Assembly (NCBI RefSeq): GCF_001975225.1
Contig: NZ_CP019445.1
Span: 2,604,001-2,668,000, forward strand
Length of the DNA stretch: 64,000 nt
DNA from: Kosakonia cowanii JCM 10956 = DSM 18146
Lineage (GTDB): Bacteria; Pseudomonadota; Gammaproteobacteria; Enterobacterales; Enterobacteriaceae
Direction: 5' to 3'
Below are positions 1-8,973 of the stretch, in pieces (the first letter of the stretch is position 1; each line of letters begins with the position of its first letter). The notes under the pieces are model-generated. The model had not been told where the DNA came from, made no database searches, and was given only the letters and a program-made list of their open reading frames with translations. The position numbers were made by a program, and so were the translations under genes.

Positions 1-959
1 ACCGCCGCCTGTATGACTGGGTGCTGGATAACATCACCATCCCGGTTCATCCGCGCCAGTACGAATTCTCGCGCCTGAATCTCGAATACACCGTGATGTC
101 CAAGCGTAAGCTCAACCTGCTGGTGACTGACAAGCATGTCGAGGGCTGGGACGATCCGCGTATGCCGACCATCTCTGGCCTGCGCCGTCGTGGCTACACC
201 GCTGCTTCTATCCGTGAGTTCTGCAAGCGCATTGGCGTGACTAAGCAGGACAACACCATTGAAATGGCGTCGCTGGAATCCTGCATCCGTGAAGATCTCA
301 ACGAAAACGCGCCGCGCGCGATGGCGGTTATCGACCCGGTGAAACTGGTTATCGAAAACTACCCGCAGGGCAGCAGCGAAATCGTCACCATGCCGAACCA
401 TCCGAACAAGCCGGAAATGGGCACCCGTGAAGTGCCGTTTAGCGGTGAGATCTGGATCGATCGCGCTGATTTCCGCGAAGAAGCCAACAAGCAGTACAAA
501 CGTCTGGTGCTGGGCAAAGAGGTGCGTCTGCGCAACGCGTATGTGATCAAAGCGGAACGCGTTGAGAAAGATGCCGAAGGCAACATCACTACCATTTTCT
601 GCTCTTACGACGCCGAGACGCTGAGTAAAGATCCTGCCGATGGCCGCAAGGTTAAAGGCGTGATCCACTGGGTTAGTGCGCAGCATGCGCAGCCGGTTGA
701 AATTCGTCTCTACGATCGTCTGTTCAGCGTGCCAAACCCGGGCGCCGCCGAGGATTTCCTCGCCACTATCAACCCGGAATCGCTGGTCATTAAGCAGGGT
801 TTTGCAGAGCCATCGCTGAAAGAGGCGCAGGCGGGCAAAGCGTATCAGTTCGAGCGCGAAGGCTACTTCTGCCTCGACAGCCGCTATGCAACCGCGGACA
901 AACTCGTGTTTAACCGCACGGTAGGCCTGCGTGATACCTGGGCAAAAATCGGCGACTGA
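1..959 (+). CDS. glnS: Glutaminyl-tRNA synthetase, C-terminal part (partial)
   Basis: This class I aminoacyl-tRNA synthetase charges tRNA-Gln with glutamine in the cytosol. The reading frame is open from the left edge (base 3), so the 5' end lies outside the window. About 318 of the usual ~554 residues are present. The KMSKS-type ATP loop appears as VMSKRKL at about 93-113, followed by the helical linker and the two beta-barrel anticodon-binding domains. Identity to E. coli GlnS is very high from the first codon to the stop. The GTG at base 21 is internal and not the true start. A strong rho-independent terminator follows 26 bases downstream. Confidence 0.98.
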   Translation, partial: RRLYDWVLDNITIPVHPRQYEFSRLNLEYTVMSKRKLNLLVTDKHVEGWDDPRMPTISGLRRRGYTAASIREFCKRIGVTKQDNTIEMASLESCIREDLNENAPRAMAVIDPVKLVIENYPQGSSEIVTMPNHPNKPEMGTREVPFSGEIWIDRADFREEANKQYKRLVLGKEVRLRNAYVIKAERVEKDAEGNITTIFCSYDAETLSKDPADGRKVKGVIHWVSAQHAQPVEIRLYDRLFSVPNPGAAEDFLATINPESLVIKQGFAEPSLKEAQAGKAYQFEREGYFCLDSRYATADKLVFNRTVGLRDTWAKIGD

Positions 960-984
960 TTGCCTTAATCAGAGATCGCTATTT

Positions 985-1012
985 AAAAACGCCGCTTCCC
1001 GCGGCGTTTTTT
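985..1012 (+). terminator. Rho-independent terminator of glnS
   Basis: A perfect 6-bp GC stem (CGCCGC at 990-995, GCGGCG at 1001-1006) with a TTCCC loop is preceded by AAAAA and followed by six T. It lies just after the glnS stop. Confidence 0.85.
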
Positions 1013-1401
1013 ATTTATTAACCACCGAATTACAATTAATACATATTCTTGCTGAAAATTAATACCGCCCCGTGTTGGTGTTCTGCTTTTCTATTTCTGA
1101 AATCTTGCAGGTGCAGTAATCAGAATAGTGGAAAAACTCGCTTTCTGAGAAAGAATTAAATATCGAGTGAATACGGTTTAGTTAATTATTTGCGTGATTT
1201 ATGAAACGAGCTTTAATCCTCATTTAATTCTGTGCACTTCGTCATACTCCGTTATTTTCGCTTAAAAACACATTGATAATTCGCAAGGCGAAAAATAGGC
1301 TTTGTGCAGTTGTTTATTTAGGGAATATCCATAACGGCTTCCTGTTGTTAATTTTTATCGCCGCCGCGGCGGGGATTTTTACATTTAAAAGGAATCAATG
1401 T
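1013..1401. promoter_or_regulatory. chiP upstream region with candidate NagC operators and ChiX target
   Basis: This 390-base AT-rich gap has no convincing gene. Two stretches look like NagC operators, which carry AT-rich arms around a CG-containing centre: TTATTTTCGCTTAAAAACA at 1252-1270 and, on the minus strand, TATTTTTCGCCTTGCGAATT at 1278-1297. In E. coli NagC represses chiP, and the sRNA ChiX pairs with the chiP ribosome-binding region. Here the sequence before the start (AAAAGGAATC, 1387-1396) keeps an AGGAAT core that could pair with the ChiX seed but lacks the G of the E. coli AAAGAGGAAT. The open frame running upstream of chiP to 1273 is regarded as untranslated leader. Confidence 0.45.
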
Positions 1402-2799
1402 ATGCGTGCGTTTGCAGATAAACGGAGTACGCTTTCGCTGGCTATTGCCGCAGTAACCGCCATGTCAGGCCTGGCGCTTCCCGCGCAGGCGCAGGCAGGC
1501 GGTTTTATTGATGACTCCACGCTGGCCGGTGGGGTCTATTACTGGCAGCGTGAGCGCGACCGTAAGGATATTCTCGATAATAAATATAAAACGAACCTCT
1601 CTCACGCCACGTGGAATGCGAATCTGGATTTCCAGTCAGGCTTTGCAGCAGATATTTTTGGCCTGGATATCGCTGCTTTCACGGCAATCGAAATGGCGGA
1701 AAATGGCGATAGCGCTCACCCAAATGAAATTGCTTTCTCCGCCAGTAATAAAGCCTATAAAGAGCGCTGGTCCGGCGACAAGAGCGGAGTCAGCCTCTAT
1801 AAAGCCGCAGCAAAATTCAAATATGGCGCTCTCTGGGCGCGAGCAGGTTATATTCAGCCCACCGGGCAGACGCTATTAGCGCCGCACTGGAATTTTATGC
1901 CGGGCACTTATCAGGGTGCGGAAGCGGGCATTAATAACGATTATGGCGATGCCGGCGCGCTGAGCGTCTCCTATATGTGGGCCAATGGATATAAAGCGCC
2001 GTGGCATATCGAAATGGATAAGTTCTGGCAAAACGACAGACAGCGCCGGGTCGATTATCTCCATTCGCTCGGTGCAAAATATGACTTCAAAAACAATCTG
2101 GTGCTGGAAGCTGCATTTGGCCAGGCGCAGGGCTATGTCGATCAGTATTTTGCAAAAGCCAGCTACCAGCTTGATGTGGCGAACCAACCGCTCAGCACCA
2201 GTTATCAGTTTTATGGTGCCCGCGACAAAGTCCGCGATCGCGGCATTAACGATCTTTACGACGGCACCGCCTGGCTACAGGCACTAACCTTCGGTTACAC
2301 GGTCGGGCCACTCGCGCTGCGCCTCGAAGGAACATGGGTAAAAGCAGAAGGCCAGCAGGGCTACTTTTTGCAACGCATGACGCCAACCTACGCCTCTTCC
2401 AATGGCCGTCTCGATATCTGGTGGGATAACCGCTCCGACTTCAATGCCAACGGCGAAAAAGCGCTCTTCCTGGGGGCGATGTACGATCTGGCGAGCTGCA
2501 ACTTGCCCGGCTGGCAAATCGGCGCCTCTTACGCCTACGCGTGGGGCGCGAAACCTGCCGAAATGACCGTGCCGGATGCGTGGTACTACGCCGATTATCG
2601 TCTGAAAGAGTCCGCTTACAGCCTGGATGCCATCTATACCTTGCAAGAGGGGCGCGCCAAAGGGACGATGTTTAAGCTGCACTTTACCCAGTATGACAAC
2701 CACTCTGCTATCCCGAGCTATGCCGGTGGTTACGGCAACATTTTCCAGGATGAGCGAGACGTGAAATTGATGGTCATCGCACCGTTTACCCTTTTCTAA
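1402..2799 (+). CDS. chiP: Chitoporin ChiP, outer membrane chito-oligosaccharide porin
   Basis: ChiP is an OprD-family outer-membrane porin that admits chitin-derived oligosaccharides. The ATG at 1402 is chosen because it follows AAGGAATC and begins a normal signal peptide ([18 protein letters not shown]... cut after an [12 protein letters not shown] site near residue 33). The in-frame extension upstream to 1273 has no homology to ChiP. The mature part is rich in alternating aromatic strands and ends in a Phe (APFTLF), as is usual for outer-membrane barrels. It is about 465 residues long and closely matches E. coli ChiP (YbfM) throughout. It sits directly upstream of chb, so uptake and hydrolysis of chitobiose appear to be coupled in one operon. 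Confidence 0.96.
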   Translation: MRAFADKRSTLSLAIAAVTAMSGLALPAQAQAGGFIDDSTLAGGVYYWQRERDRKDILDNKYKTNLSHATWNANLDFQSGFAADIFGLDIAAFTAIEMAENGDSAHPNEIAFSASNKAYKERWSGDKSGVSLYKAAAKFKYGALWARAGYIQPTGQTLLAPHWNFMPGTYQGAEAGINNDYGDAGALSVSYMWANGYKAPWHIEMDKFWQNDRQRRVDYLHSLGAKYDFKNNLVLEAAFGQAQGYVDQYFAKASYQLDVANQPLSTSYQFYGARDKVRDRGINDLYDGTAWLQALTFGYTVGPLALRLEGTWVKAEGQQGYFLQRMTPTYASSNGRLDIWWDNRSDFNANGEKALFLGAMYDLASCNLPGWQIGASYAYAWGAKPAEMTVPDAWYYADYRLKESAYSLDAIYTLQEGRAKGTMFKLHFTQYDNHSAIPSYAGGYGNIFQDERDVKLMVIAPFTLF

Positions 2800-2806
2800 G
2801 TCATTT

Positions 2807-2825
2807 GTTGCCGGACATTGGCAAC
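2807..2825 (+). other. Small intercistronic hairpin between chiP and chb
   Basis: GTTGCC (2807-2812) pairs with GGCAAC (2820-2825) across a 7-base loop in the 41-base gap between the two genes. There is no T tract, so it is not a full terminator. It could protect the chiP message or lower expression of chb relative to chiP (inference). Confidence 0.4.
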
Positions 2826-2840
2826 CTTAAGGAACAGAGC

Positions 2841-5497
2841 ATGCATACAGCACGTTTAAGCCTGCTGGCGGGCGCCATCACAGCGCTGCTCAGCAGCGGC
2901 GCGGCACTGGCAAGCCAGAGCACGGTTGACGCCATCAGCCAGTTCAATCTGAACTACGCCATAAAAGATAACTTTGCCGCCCAGCATGGCGTTGATTGTG
3001 CGAAGCTCGGCGCTGACTGGGCCTCCTGCAACAAAGCGGTGATCACGCTGACCAACAAAGGCGAGGCGGTGACCGATAACGCATGGGCGATCTACTTCCA
3101 CAGCATTCGTCCCATCCTGCAAGTCGCGAACCCGCAGTTCAAAGTGACCCATATTATGGGCGACCTGCATAAGCTTGAGCCTACGGAGCAATTTAGTGGT
3201 TTTCCGGCGAAGCACTCCGTTGAGATCCCGATTATTAATGAGTACTGGCAACTCTTTATTACCGACGTGCTGCCGCGCTGGTATGTCACAGGAGAGGAGG
3301 CAACGCCAAAAACCATCGCCAATACCAATACGGAAGATCTTGCCCAGTTCGTCACGCCGCTTGGCGAGCACTGGAAGCGGATGCCGGAGGATAAAATATC
3401 CTGATGACCGCTGAAGCGCGCTTTGCGCAAAACAGCGATATCAAAACAATTAACCTCGCCTCGCTGCGCGGGCAGATTGTGCCAACGCCGCGCGAGGGTA
3501 AAATCTACGGTCGGGATATCGATCTCAGCCAGGGAGTGAAGTTTGACCTCTCAGCGCTGATGCCTGATGCGCAAAACGCCATCAAAGGGCGCTTCGCCAT
3601 GCTCGGCGTGGAAGAGGGGAGTTATCCGCTACGTACCGAGATTGCCCGTAAAGCGTTCAGGGGGGACGAGGCGATCAACGGTGCCTATCAGCTGCGTATC
3701 AATGATAAAGAGGCGGTGGTGACCGGTTTTGATCAGAGCGGCGTGTTCTATGGCCTGCAATCTCTGCTTTCGCTTCTCCCCGCGCAGGGGCCGATGACGC
3801 TCCCCGCTCTGACGGCGAAAGATGCGCCGCGCTTCGACTATCGCGGTATTCATCTGGATGTCGGGCGTAATTTCCACAGCAAAGCGGCGGTGTTGCGCCT
3901 GCTGGATCAGATGGCGGCTTACAAGCTGAATAAATTCCACTTCCATCTGACGGACGATGAAGGGTGGCGCATTGAAATTCCGGGGCTGCCGGAGCTGACT
4001 GAGATTGGCAGCCAGCGCTGCCACGATCTGAGCGAGAAGCAGTGCCTGCTGCCGCAGCTGGGCTCGGGTCCGGATCGTGATAACAACGGCAGCGGGTACT
4101 TTACCCGCGCCGACTACATCGAGATCCTCAAATACGCCAAAGCGCGACACATTGAGGTGATCCCGGAGATCGACATGCCTGCCCATGCGCGCGCGGCGGT
4201 GATCTCAATGGAAGCACGTTACGAACGCCTGATAAAAGAGGGTAAGGATGAGAGCGAGGCGAGCCGCTATCGGCTGCTCGATCCGACCGATACCTCTGTT
4301 ACCGCTGGCGTACAATTCTACGATCGCACCGGCTACCTCAATCCGTGCCTGGACTCCTCGCGCAACTTTGTCGATAAGGTGATGGGCGAAATCCTGCAGA
4401 TGCACAGAGAAGCGGGTCTGCCGCTGCGCACCTGGCACTTTGGCGGCGATGAAGCAAAAAATATCTACCTGGGCGCTGGTTATACGGATGTGAACAATCC
4501 GCAGCCGGGTAAAGGCATCATCGATCAGAGCAAGCAAGATAAGCCTTGGGCGAAATCCGAGGCCTGCCAGGCGATGATCAAAGCCGGGAAAGTGAGCGAT
4601 GTTGAACACCTCTCCAGCTACTTTGGCGCAGAGGTAAGCAAGCTGGTTAAGGCGCACGGCATCGATGTGATGCAGGCGTGGCAGGATGGGCTGAAAGATG
4701 CCAAAGACGCTTCTGTGTTTGCCACCCAACATGTGAATGTCAACTTCTGGGATGCGCTCTACTGGGGTGGTTTCGATTCCGTCAACGATTGGGCGAATAA
4801 GGGCTTCCGCGTGGTGGTCTCCAACCCGGACTACGTCTATCTCGACTTCCCGAGTGAAGTTCACCCTGATGAGAGCGGTTACTACTGGGGGACGCGTTTC
4901 AGCGATGAGCGCAAAATCTTCAGCTTCGCGCCGGACAACATGCCGCAAAATGCGGAAACCTCGGTTGACCGTGATGGCAACGCGTTCAGCGCTAAATCAG
5001 ACAAGCCGTGGCCAGGCGCCTACGGGCTTTCCGCCGAGTTGTGGAGCGAAGTGGTGCGCACGGATGAGCAGATGGAGTATATGATCTATCCGCGTCTGGT
5101 CGCCGTCGCTGAGCGGGCATGGCATCGCGCAAGCTGGGAGCTGGATTATCAGGCAGGCCGCGAATACAAAGGCGGCGAGACGCAGTGGGTCGATCAGAAA
5201 GCGCTTACGGCTGACTGGCAGCGTTTTGCCAATCTGTTAGGGCATCGCGAGCTGGCGAAGCTGGATAAAGCCGGCATCCATTATCGTCTGCCGGTGCCAG
5301 GGGCGCGAATTGTTGACGGTGTGCTGGAGGTCAACATCCGCTTCCCGGGGCTGGTGGTGGAGTACTCCCTCGATCGCGGCAAAACGTGGCAACGCTACGA
5401 AGCGGAATCCCGTCCACAGATTAAAGGAGAAATTCAGGTGCGCACCGTAAGCCCGGACGGCAGGCGCGTCAGCCGTGTTGACACGCTGAAAGCTTGA
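2841..5497 (+). pseudogene. chb: Chitobiase (beta-N-acetylhexosaminidase, GH20), split by a single-base frameshift
   Basis: Chitobiase hydrolyses chitobiose to GlcNAc in the periplasm. The gene is read in two frames. Bases 2841-3404 encode a signal peptide (cut after AALA) and the N-terminal carbohydrate-binding CHB_HEX domain, ending at TGA 3402-3404. Bases 3404-5497 (ATG overlapping that stop) encode the GH20b domain, the GH20 barrel and the C-terminal domain. The catalytic Asp-Glu pair (HFGGDEA) lies at 4448-4453. Around 3393 the DNA reads GATAAAATATCCTGATG. One extra A in the 3393-3396 run would give D-K-N-I-L-M-T, exactly the joint seen in Serratia marcescens Chb, and a total of about 885 residues, the Serratia length. 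As written, the catalytic half has no export signal. The break is either a real lesion or a homopolymer read error. The ATG of 2841 follows TAAGGAAC; the TTG at 2805 is unlikely. Confidence 0.9.
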
Positions 5498-5509
5498 TCG
5501 CTTTCCACC

Positions 5510-5582
5510 CTGAGCGGCGTAACCTTCTAACGCGCCGCTCAGCCGACAGGCATAAAAAAAGCCAACCTGACGGTTGGCTTTT
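5510..5582. terminator. Two hairpins between convergent chb and fur; bidirectional terminator
   Basis: The first hairpin pairs CTGAGCGGCG (5510-5519) with CGCCGCTCAG (5533-5542). The second pairs GCCAACC (5561-5567) with GGTTGGC (5572-5578), with a run of seven A before it and TTTT after it, so it can end transcription from both strands. Confidence 0.8.
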
Positions 5583-5597
5583 AACATTCAGAAGAAC

Positions 5598-6044
5598 TTA
5601 TTTTGCGTCGTGCGCGTGTTCATCTTCGCGGCAGTCGCCTTCGGCGCAGTGGCCGTAAAGGTAGAGACTGTGGTTCGTCAGGCGGATACCGTGTTTAGCG
5701 GCGATTTCGCGCTGGCGCAATTCGATGGAATCATCACTGAATTCGATGACTTTACCGCAGTCGAGGCAGATAAGGTGATCGTGGTGATGCTGCTGCGTCA
5801 GTTCAAAAACGGACTTGCCGCCTTCGAAGTTGTGACGGGTGACAATCCCGGCGTCATCAAACTGGTTCAGCACGCGGTACACCGTTGCCAGACCAATCTC
5901 TTCACCCATGTCGATCAGACGCTTATAAAGATCTTCCGCACTGACATGATGGTTATCCGGCTCCTGAAGCACTTCCAGAATTTTTAAACGTGGAAGCGTG
6001 ACTTTCAGGCCGGCCTTCTTTAATGCGGTATTGTTGTCAGTCAT
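5598..6044 (-). CDS. fur: Ferric uptake regulator Fur
   Basis: Fur is an iron-sensing dimeric DNA-binding repressor that controls siderophore and iron-uptake genes. The 148-residue length and sequence match E. coli Fur. The N-terminal winged helix contains the EDLYKRLIDMGEEIGLATVY recognition region (residues 37-56). The metal-binding part has HHHDH (86-90) and the zinc CxxC at C93/C96, with a second Cys pair near the C-terminus (CAEGDC). The start codon overlaps the end of the leader peptide uof, so translation is likely coupled. fldA lies upstream on the same strand, as in E. coli. Confidence 0.99.
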   Translation of the reverse strand: MTDNNTALKKAGLKVTLPRLKILEVLQEPDNHHVSAEDLYKRLIDMGEEIGLATVYRVLNQFDDAGIVTRHNFEGGKSVFELTQQHHHDHLICLDCGKVIEFSDDSIELRQREIAAKHGIRLTNHSLYLYGHCAEGDCREDEHAHDAK

Positions 6045-6123
6045 GCGGAATCTGTCCTGTTGCTATACGATTCACTTCCTTCTCGGAAGTTATAAGGAAT
6101 GCACCCGGGCGAATGCGTATCAT
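6037..6123 (-). CDS. uof: Uof leader peptide, upstream of fur
   Basis: A 28-codon ORF starts at ATG 6123-6121 and stops at TGA 6039-6037, overlapping the fur start by eight bases in another frame. It begins MIRIR and ends EVNRIATGQIPHD. From recall, E. coli Uof is also 28 codons, begins MIRI and ends EVNRLVTGQIPHD, so length, both ends and the overlap with fur are conserved while the middle differs. In E. coli the sRNA RyhB pairs at the uof start region and so lowers Fur synthesis through translational coupling. The same arrangement is inferred here. Confidence 0.75.
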   Translation of the reverse strand: MIRIRPGAFLITSEKEVNRIATGQIPHD

Positions 6124-6150
6124 TATAGAACTGCCATGTATAAATGAAAA
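6122..6150 (-). promoter_or_regulatory. Candidate fur promoter overlapping the uof start
   Basis: Reading the minus strand, TATAAT (6127-6122) is preceded at 17 bases by TTTTCA (6150-6145). The following TATAATGATACGCATT resembles part of a Fur box (GATAATGATAATCATTATC), fitting autoregulation. The -10 box overlaps the uof ATG, so RNAs begun here would lack the uof start codon; only longer fldA-derived or upstream transcripts could translate uof (inference). Confidence 0.45.
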
Positions 6151-6304
6151 CTGCAAGCCCTCAAGTAAAGTAAGCTTTTAAAACGTGGTATCGCCGACAA
6201 CTCCCGGTCGAGCGTAACGCGTTAAGCAGGGCTTATTGTACAGGGATGAATAGGAAAGTTAAAAAAATGTAGCAATTATTTCGATTGCTTTTACCTATTG
6301 ATAC

Positions 6305-6326
6305 GGCGCAACCAGCAGATTGCGCC
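6305..6326 (-). other. Hairpin in the fldA-uof gap
   Basis: GGCGCAA (6305-6311) pairs with TTGCGCC (6320-6326) just past the fldA stop. No T tract follows on the minus strand, so some read-through from fldA into uof-fur is plausible. Confidence 0.45.
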
Positions 6327-6333
6327 ATAAAAA

Positions 6334-6864
6334 TCAGGCGTTCAGGATTTCATCCAGATGCAGCTCTTCAGAAACCTGCTTCACCCACTTCTGTACGCGC
6401 TCGGCAGTCAGTTCTGGCTGGCGGTCTTCGTCAATCGCCAGACCAACAAAGTGGTCGTCATCCGCCAGGCCTTTTGAAGCTTCGAAATGGTAACCGGCAG
6501 TCGGCCAGTGACCCACAATGGTCGCGCCGCGCGGTTCGATAATATCGCGAATAGTGCCCAGCGCATCACAGAAGTACTCAGCATAATCTTCCTGGTCGCC
6601 GCAGCCGAAAAGTGCTACTAATTTACCATTAAAATCAATCTCTTCCAGCGTCGGGAAGAAGTCATCCCAGTCGCACTGCGCTTCACCGTAATACCAAGTC
6701 GGAATGCCGAGCAACAGGATGTCATATCCTTCGATATCTTCCTTACTGCTCTTGGCAATGTCATGAACATCGGCGACGTCTTTACCAAGCTGGCTCTGGA
6801 TCATTTTGGCGATGTTTTCGGTGTTGCCGGTGTCGCTGCCGAAGAAAATGCCTGTAATTGCCAT
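6334..6864 (-). CDS. fldA: Flavodoxin I
   Basis: FldA is a small FMN electron carrier that serves enzymes such as MetH, IspG/IspH and the pyruvate formate-lyase activase. It is 176 residues, as in E. coli. The phosphate-binding loop SDTGNTE is at residues 10-16, the FMN-stacking Trp57 lies in GIPTWYYGE, and the second flavin loop is [13 protein letters not shown]. The start at 6864 follows a GAGGTTAT ribosome site; the open frame extends further upstream, but those residues have no counterpart in flavodoxins. It is transcribed towards uof-fur. Confidence 0.98.
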   Translation of the reverse strand: MAITGIFFGSDTGNTENIAKMIQSQLGKDVADVHDIAKSSKEDIEGYDILLLGIPTWYYGEAQCDWDDFFPTLEEIDFNGKLVALFGCGDQEDYAEYFCDALGTIRDIIEPRGATIVGHWPTAGYHFEASKGLADDDHFVGLAIDEDRQPELTAERVQKWVKQVSEELHLDEILNA

Positions 6865-7027
6865 GAGTAAAATAACCTCTTGAATCTTAATGAGTATAGG
6901 GGGAGCGCTAAGCCCACAGATAAGGGCAATCATAGCAGAACAGAGAAGAACGCGGAAACAGCTATTGCCGCGGACTGCACTGTATGCCACATGAAAAGGG
7001 GAATTTGACGATGATTCAGAAGAATCG

Positions 7028-7309
7028 CTATCCGCGCAGGGCTTTAAGCTGCGCCAGCAGCATCTCTTCGATAAGTTCGCTGCGGCTTATCTCGCGCGCC
7101 TCGGCCAGCTCATTTAAGGCTTCCACCGCTTCCGCATTCAGTTTCAGTTCGACGCGCTTAAGCCCGCGAACTTTATCGCGTTTGAGCTGGTTGCGTTTAT
7201 TAATGCGCAACTGTTCATCGCGCGAGAGCGGGTTGGTCTTCGGCCGTCCCGGGCGACGCTCATTCGCGAAGAGATCTAGTGTCGTACGGTCCGTTTGTTC
7301 TTTAGCCAT
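7028..7309 (-). CDS. ybfE: YbfE family protein (ribbon-helix-helix-like, SOS-associated in E. coli)
   Basis: The protein is 93 residues and close to E. coli YbfE. It has a basic N-terminal half ([17 protein letters not shown]) and a C-terminal segment, [20 protein letters not shown] followed by [10 protein letters not shown], that looks like a ribbon-helix-helix DNA-binding fold. Its function is unknown. In E. coli it is a LexA-regulated gene; no CTGT-N8-ACAG LexA box could be seen immediately upstream here. The start is set at MAKEQTD (7309), matching the E. coli protein, although the frame is open to 7333. Confidence 0.9.
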   Translation of the reverse strand: MAKEQTDRTTLDLFANERRPGRPKTNPLSRDEQLRINKRNQLKRDKVRGLKRVELKLNAEAVEALNELAEAREISRSELIEEMLLAQLKALRG

Positions 7310-7447
7310 GATATGAATACTACGGGAAAACACGCAATCGGGCCGCTGCCCGGGCTGAATAGCGCGCCATCATACATCACCAACATCGGCACGCCAACGA
7401 CCGGGCGCGTTGAAACGACCGGTCGCCGCCTTTTTAATCAGTTGGCC

Positions 7448-8212
7448 TTACTCTGCCAGGTAACGGCGAATGGCACGCAGCACCGCGTCAGGTTTTTCTG
7501 CATGCACCCAGTGCCCGGCACCGGCAATGACATACGCCCGCGCCTGGGGAAATTGCGCCAGCAGCGCATCGCGGTAGGCATCGGTGACATAAGAGGAGTT
7601 GCCACCGCAGACGAAGAGGGCAGGCTTATCCCACGCCGGGATTTTCTCCCAGCCCACTATATTGGCATATTGATCCCACAGCACCGGCACGTTAAAACGC
7701 CACTCACCGTCGACGAAGGATTTCAGTAAAAACTGAACCACGCCCTCTTCATCAAGCTGCTCGCGCATCAGCGCCGCCGCCTGCTGGCGCGACGAAACAT
7801 TTGCCTCGCTAACGGCGTTGATGGCGGCAAAGATCTCATCGTGACGGCGCACCTTATAATCCACGGGCGCCATATCAATCGCCACCAGATGGTCGATGCG
7901 TTCCGGTGCCAGTGAAGTTAGCGCCATCACCGCTTTGCCGCCCATTGAGTGGCCGATAAAGGTCGCTTTTTCAATCTGATGAGCATCCAGCGTATCAAGC
8001 AGATCCTGCGCCATCGCTGGGTAGTTCATCTCCGGTGAGCGGGGCGACACGCCGTGGTTACGCATATCCACTTGCAGTACATCGTGATCCTGTACCAGGT
8101 CACGGGCGAGCACGCCGAGGTTATCGAGGCTGCCGAAAAGGCCGTGAACCAGCACAATCGGGGAATTGTTGTGCGGATGTTGTGCAGTTTGCGCGCGCGT
8201 GTTCAATTTCAT
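7448..8212 (-). CDS. ybfF: Alpha/beta-hydrolase esterase YbfF
   Basis: YbfF is a 254-residue cytosolic alpha/beta-hydrolase with esterase activity reported for short acyl esters, including palmitoyl- and malonyl-CoA, in E. coli. The oxyanion motif HGLFGS lies at residues 23-28, the nucleophile Ser89 in GHSMGG, and the catalytic His in GAGHWVHAEKP near the C-terminus. The start at 8212 (MKLNTRAQT) matches E. coli; the open frame continues upstream to 8311 without homology. It is divergent from seqA, and the 182-base gap holds both promoters. Confidence 0.96.
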   Translation of the reverse strand: MKLNTRAQTAQHPHNNSPIVLVHGLFGSLDNLGVLARDLVQDHDVLQVDMRNHGVSPRSPEMNYPAMAQDLLDTLDAHQIEKATFIGHSMGGKAVMALTSLAPERIDHLVAIDMAPVDYKVRRHDEIFAAINAVSEANVSSRQQAAALMREQLDEEGVVQFLLKSFVDGEWRFNVPVLWDQYANIVGWEKIPAWDKPALFVCGGNSSYVTDAYRDALLAQFPQARAYVIAGAGHWVHAEKPDAVLRAIRRYLAE

Positions 8213-8394
8213 GGCAAAGTTCTTTTTTTCACTCCAACGGGTTAGGTTATTATGGTGAACATTCTGCCGCCCGGCTGCAAGGCTAAGCATTACTCTGAGT
8301 TTTGCCGCCATCCTGGGGTGTACCTATCCGCTGTTGGGATTTCACTTTATAATCCCAATACTTGTATTCAGATTTTATATAGCACTGGATTAAG

Positions 8395-8949
8395 ATGAAA
8401 ACGATTGAAGTTGATGATGAGCTCTACAGTTACATTGCCAGCCATACTAAGCACATTGGCGAGAGCGCATCCGAGATTTTACGGCGTATGCTCAAGTTCT
8501 CCGCCGCATCATCGTCTCCCTCTGCAGCGCCCGCCGCGCCGGTGAAAGAGACACGCGCTGCCAGCGTTGTCGAAGAGGTGAAACCGGCCAACACGACCCG
8601 GGATAAAGTCCGCGCGGTTCGCGAGCTTCTGCTCTCCGACGAATACGCCGAGCAGAAAAAAGCGGTTAATCGCTTTCTGCTAATCCTGTCTACACTCTAT
8701 TCACTCGATGACAAAGGGTTTACGGAATCCACTGAATCTCTGCACGGTCGCACGCGCGTATACTTTGCCGCTGATGAGCGCACCCTGCTGCAGAACGGCA
8801 ACCAGACCAAGCCGAAACAAGTGCCGAACACCCCTTATTGGGTCATCACTAATACGAATACGGGCCGTAAATGCAGCATGATTGAACACATCATGCAGTC
8901 AATGCAGTTCCCGGCGGAGCTGATTGAGAAAGTTTGCGGCACAATTTAA
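8395..8949 (+). CDS. seqA: Negative regulator of replication initiation SeqA
   Basis: SeqA binds hemimethylated GATC sites after replication and sequesters oriC. The N-terminal oligomerisation domain (MKTIEVDDELYSYIASHTKH..., residues 1-35) is joined by an Ala/Ser/Pro-rich linker (about 40-65) to the C-terminal DNA-binding domain, which holds the NTNTGRK loop that reads the methylated A. It is 184 residues against 181 in E. coli, the difference lying in the linker. pgm follows after 24 bases, as in E. coli, where the two are cotranscribed. Confidence 0.98.
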   Translation: MKTIEVDDELYSYIASHTKHIGESASEILRRMLKFSAASSSPSAAPAAPVKETRAASVVEEVKPANTTRDKVRAVRELLLSDEYAEQKKAVNRFLLILSTLYSLDDKGFTESTESLHGRTRVYFAADERTLLQNGNQTKPKQVPNTPYWVITNTNTGRKCSMIEHIMQSMQFPAELIEKVCGTI

Positions 8950-8973
8950 TCCTTGCATTAAAAGGACGAAGCA

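Noticed and set aside
1273..1401. Upstream extension of chiP ([10 protein letters not shown]...)
   Set aside because: It overlaps operator-like DNA and would bury the signal peptide; the ATG at 1402 has the ribosome site and homology.
3402..3407. Programmed frameshift or simple translational coupling as the normal design of chb
   Set aside because: The joint exactly matches a one-base loss relative to Serratia Chb, and the A4 run is not a recognised slippery site with a downstream structure. Kept only as a minor alternative.
7310..7345. LexA box before ybfE
   Set aside because: Expected from E. coli, but no CTGT-N8-ACAG sequence is present.
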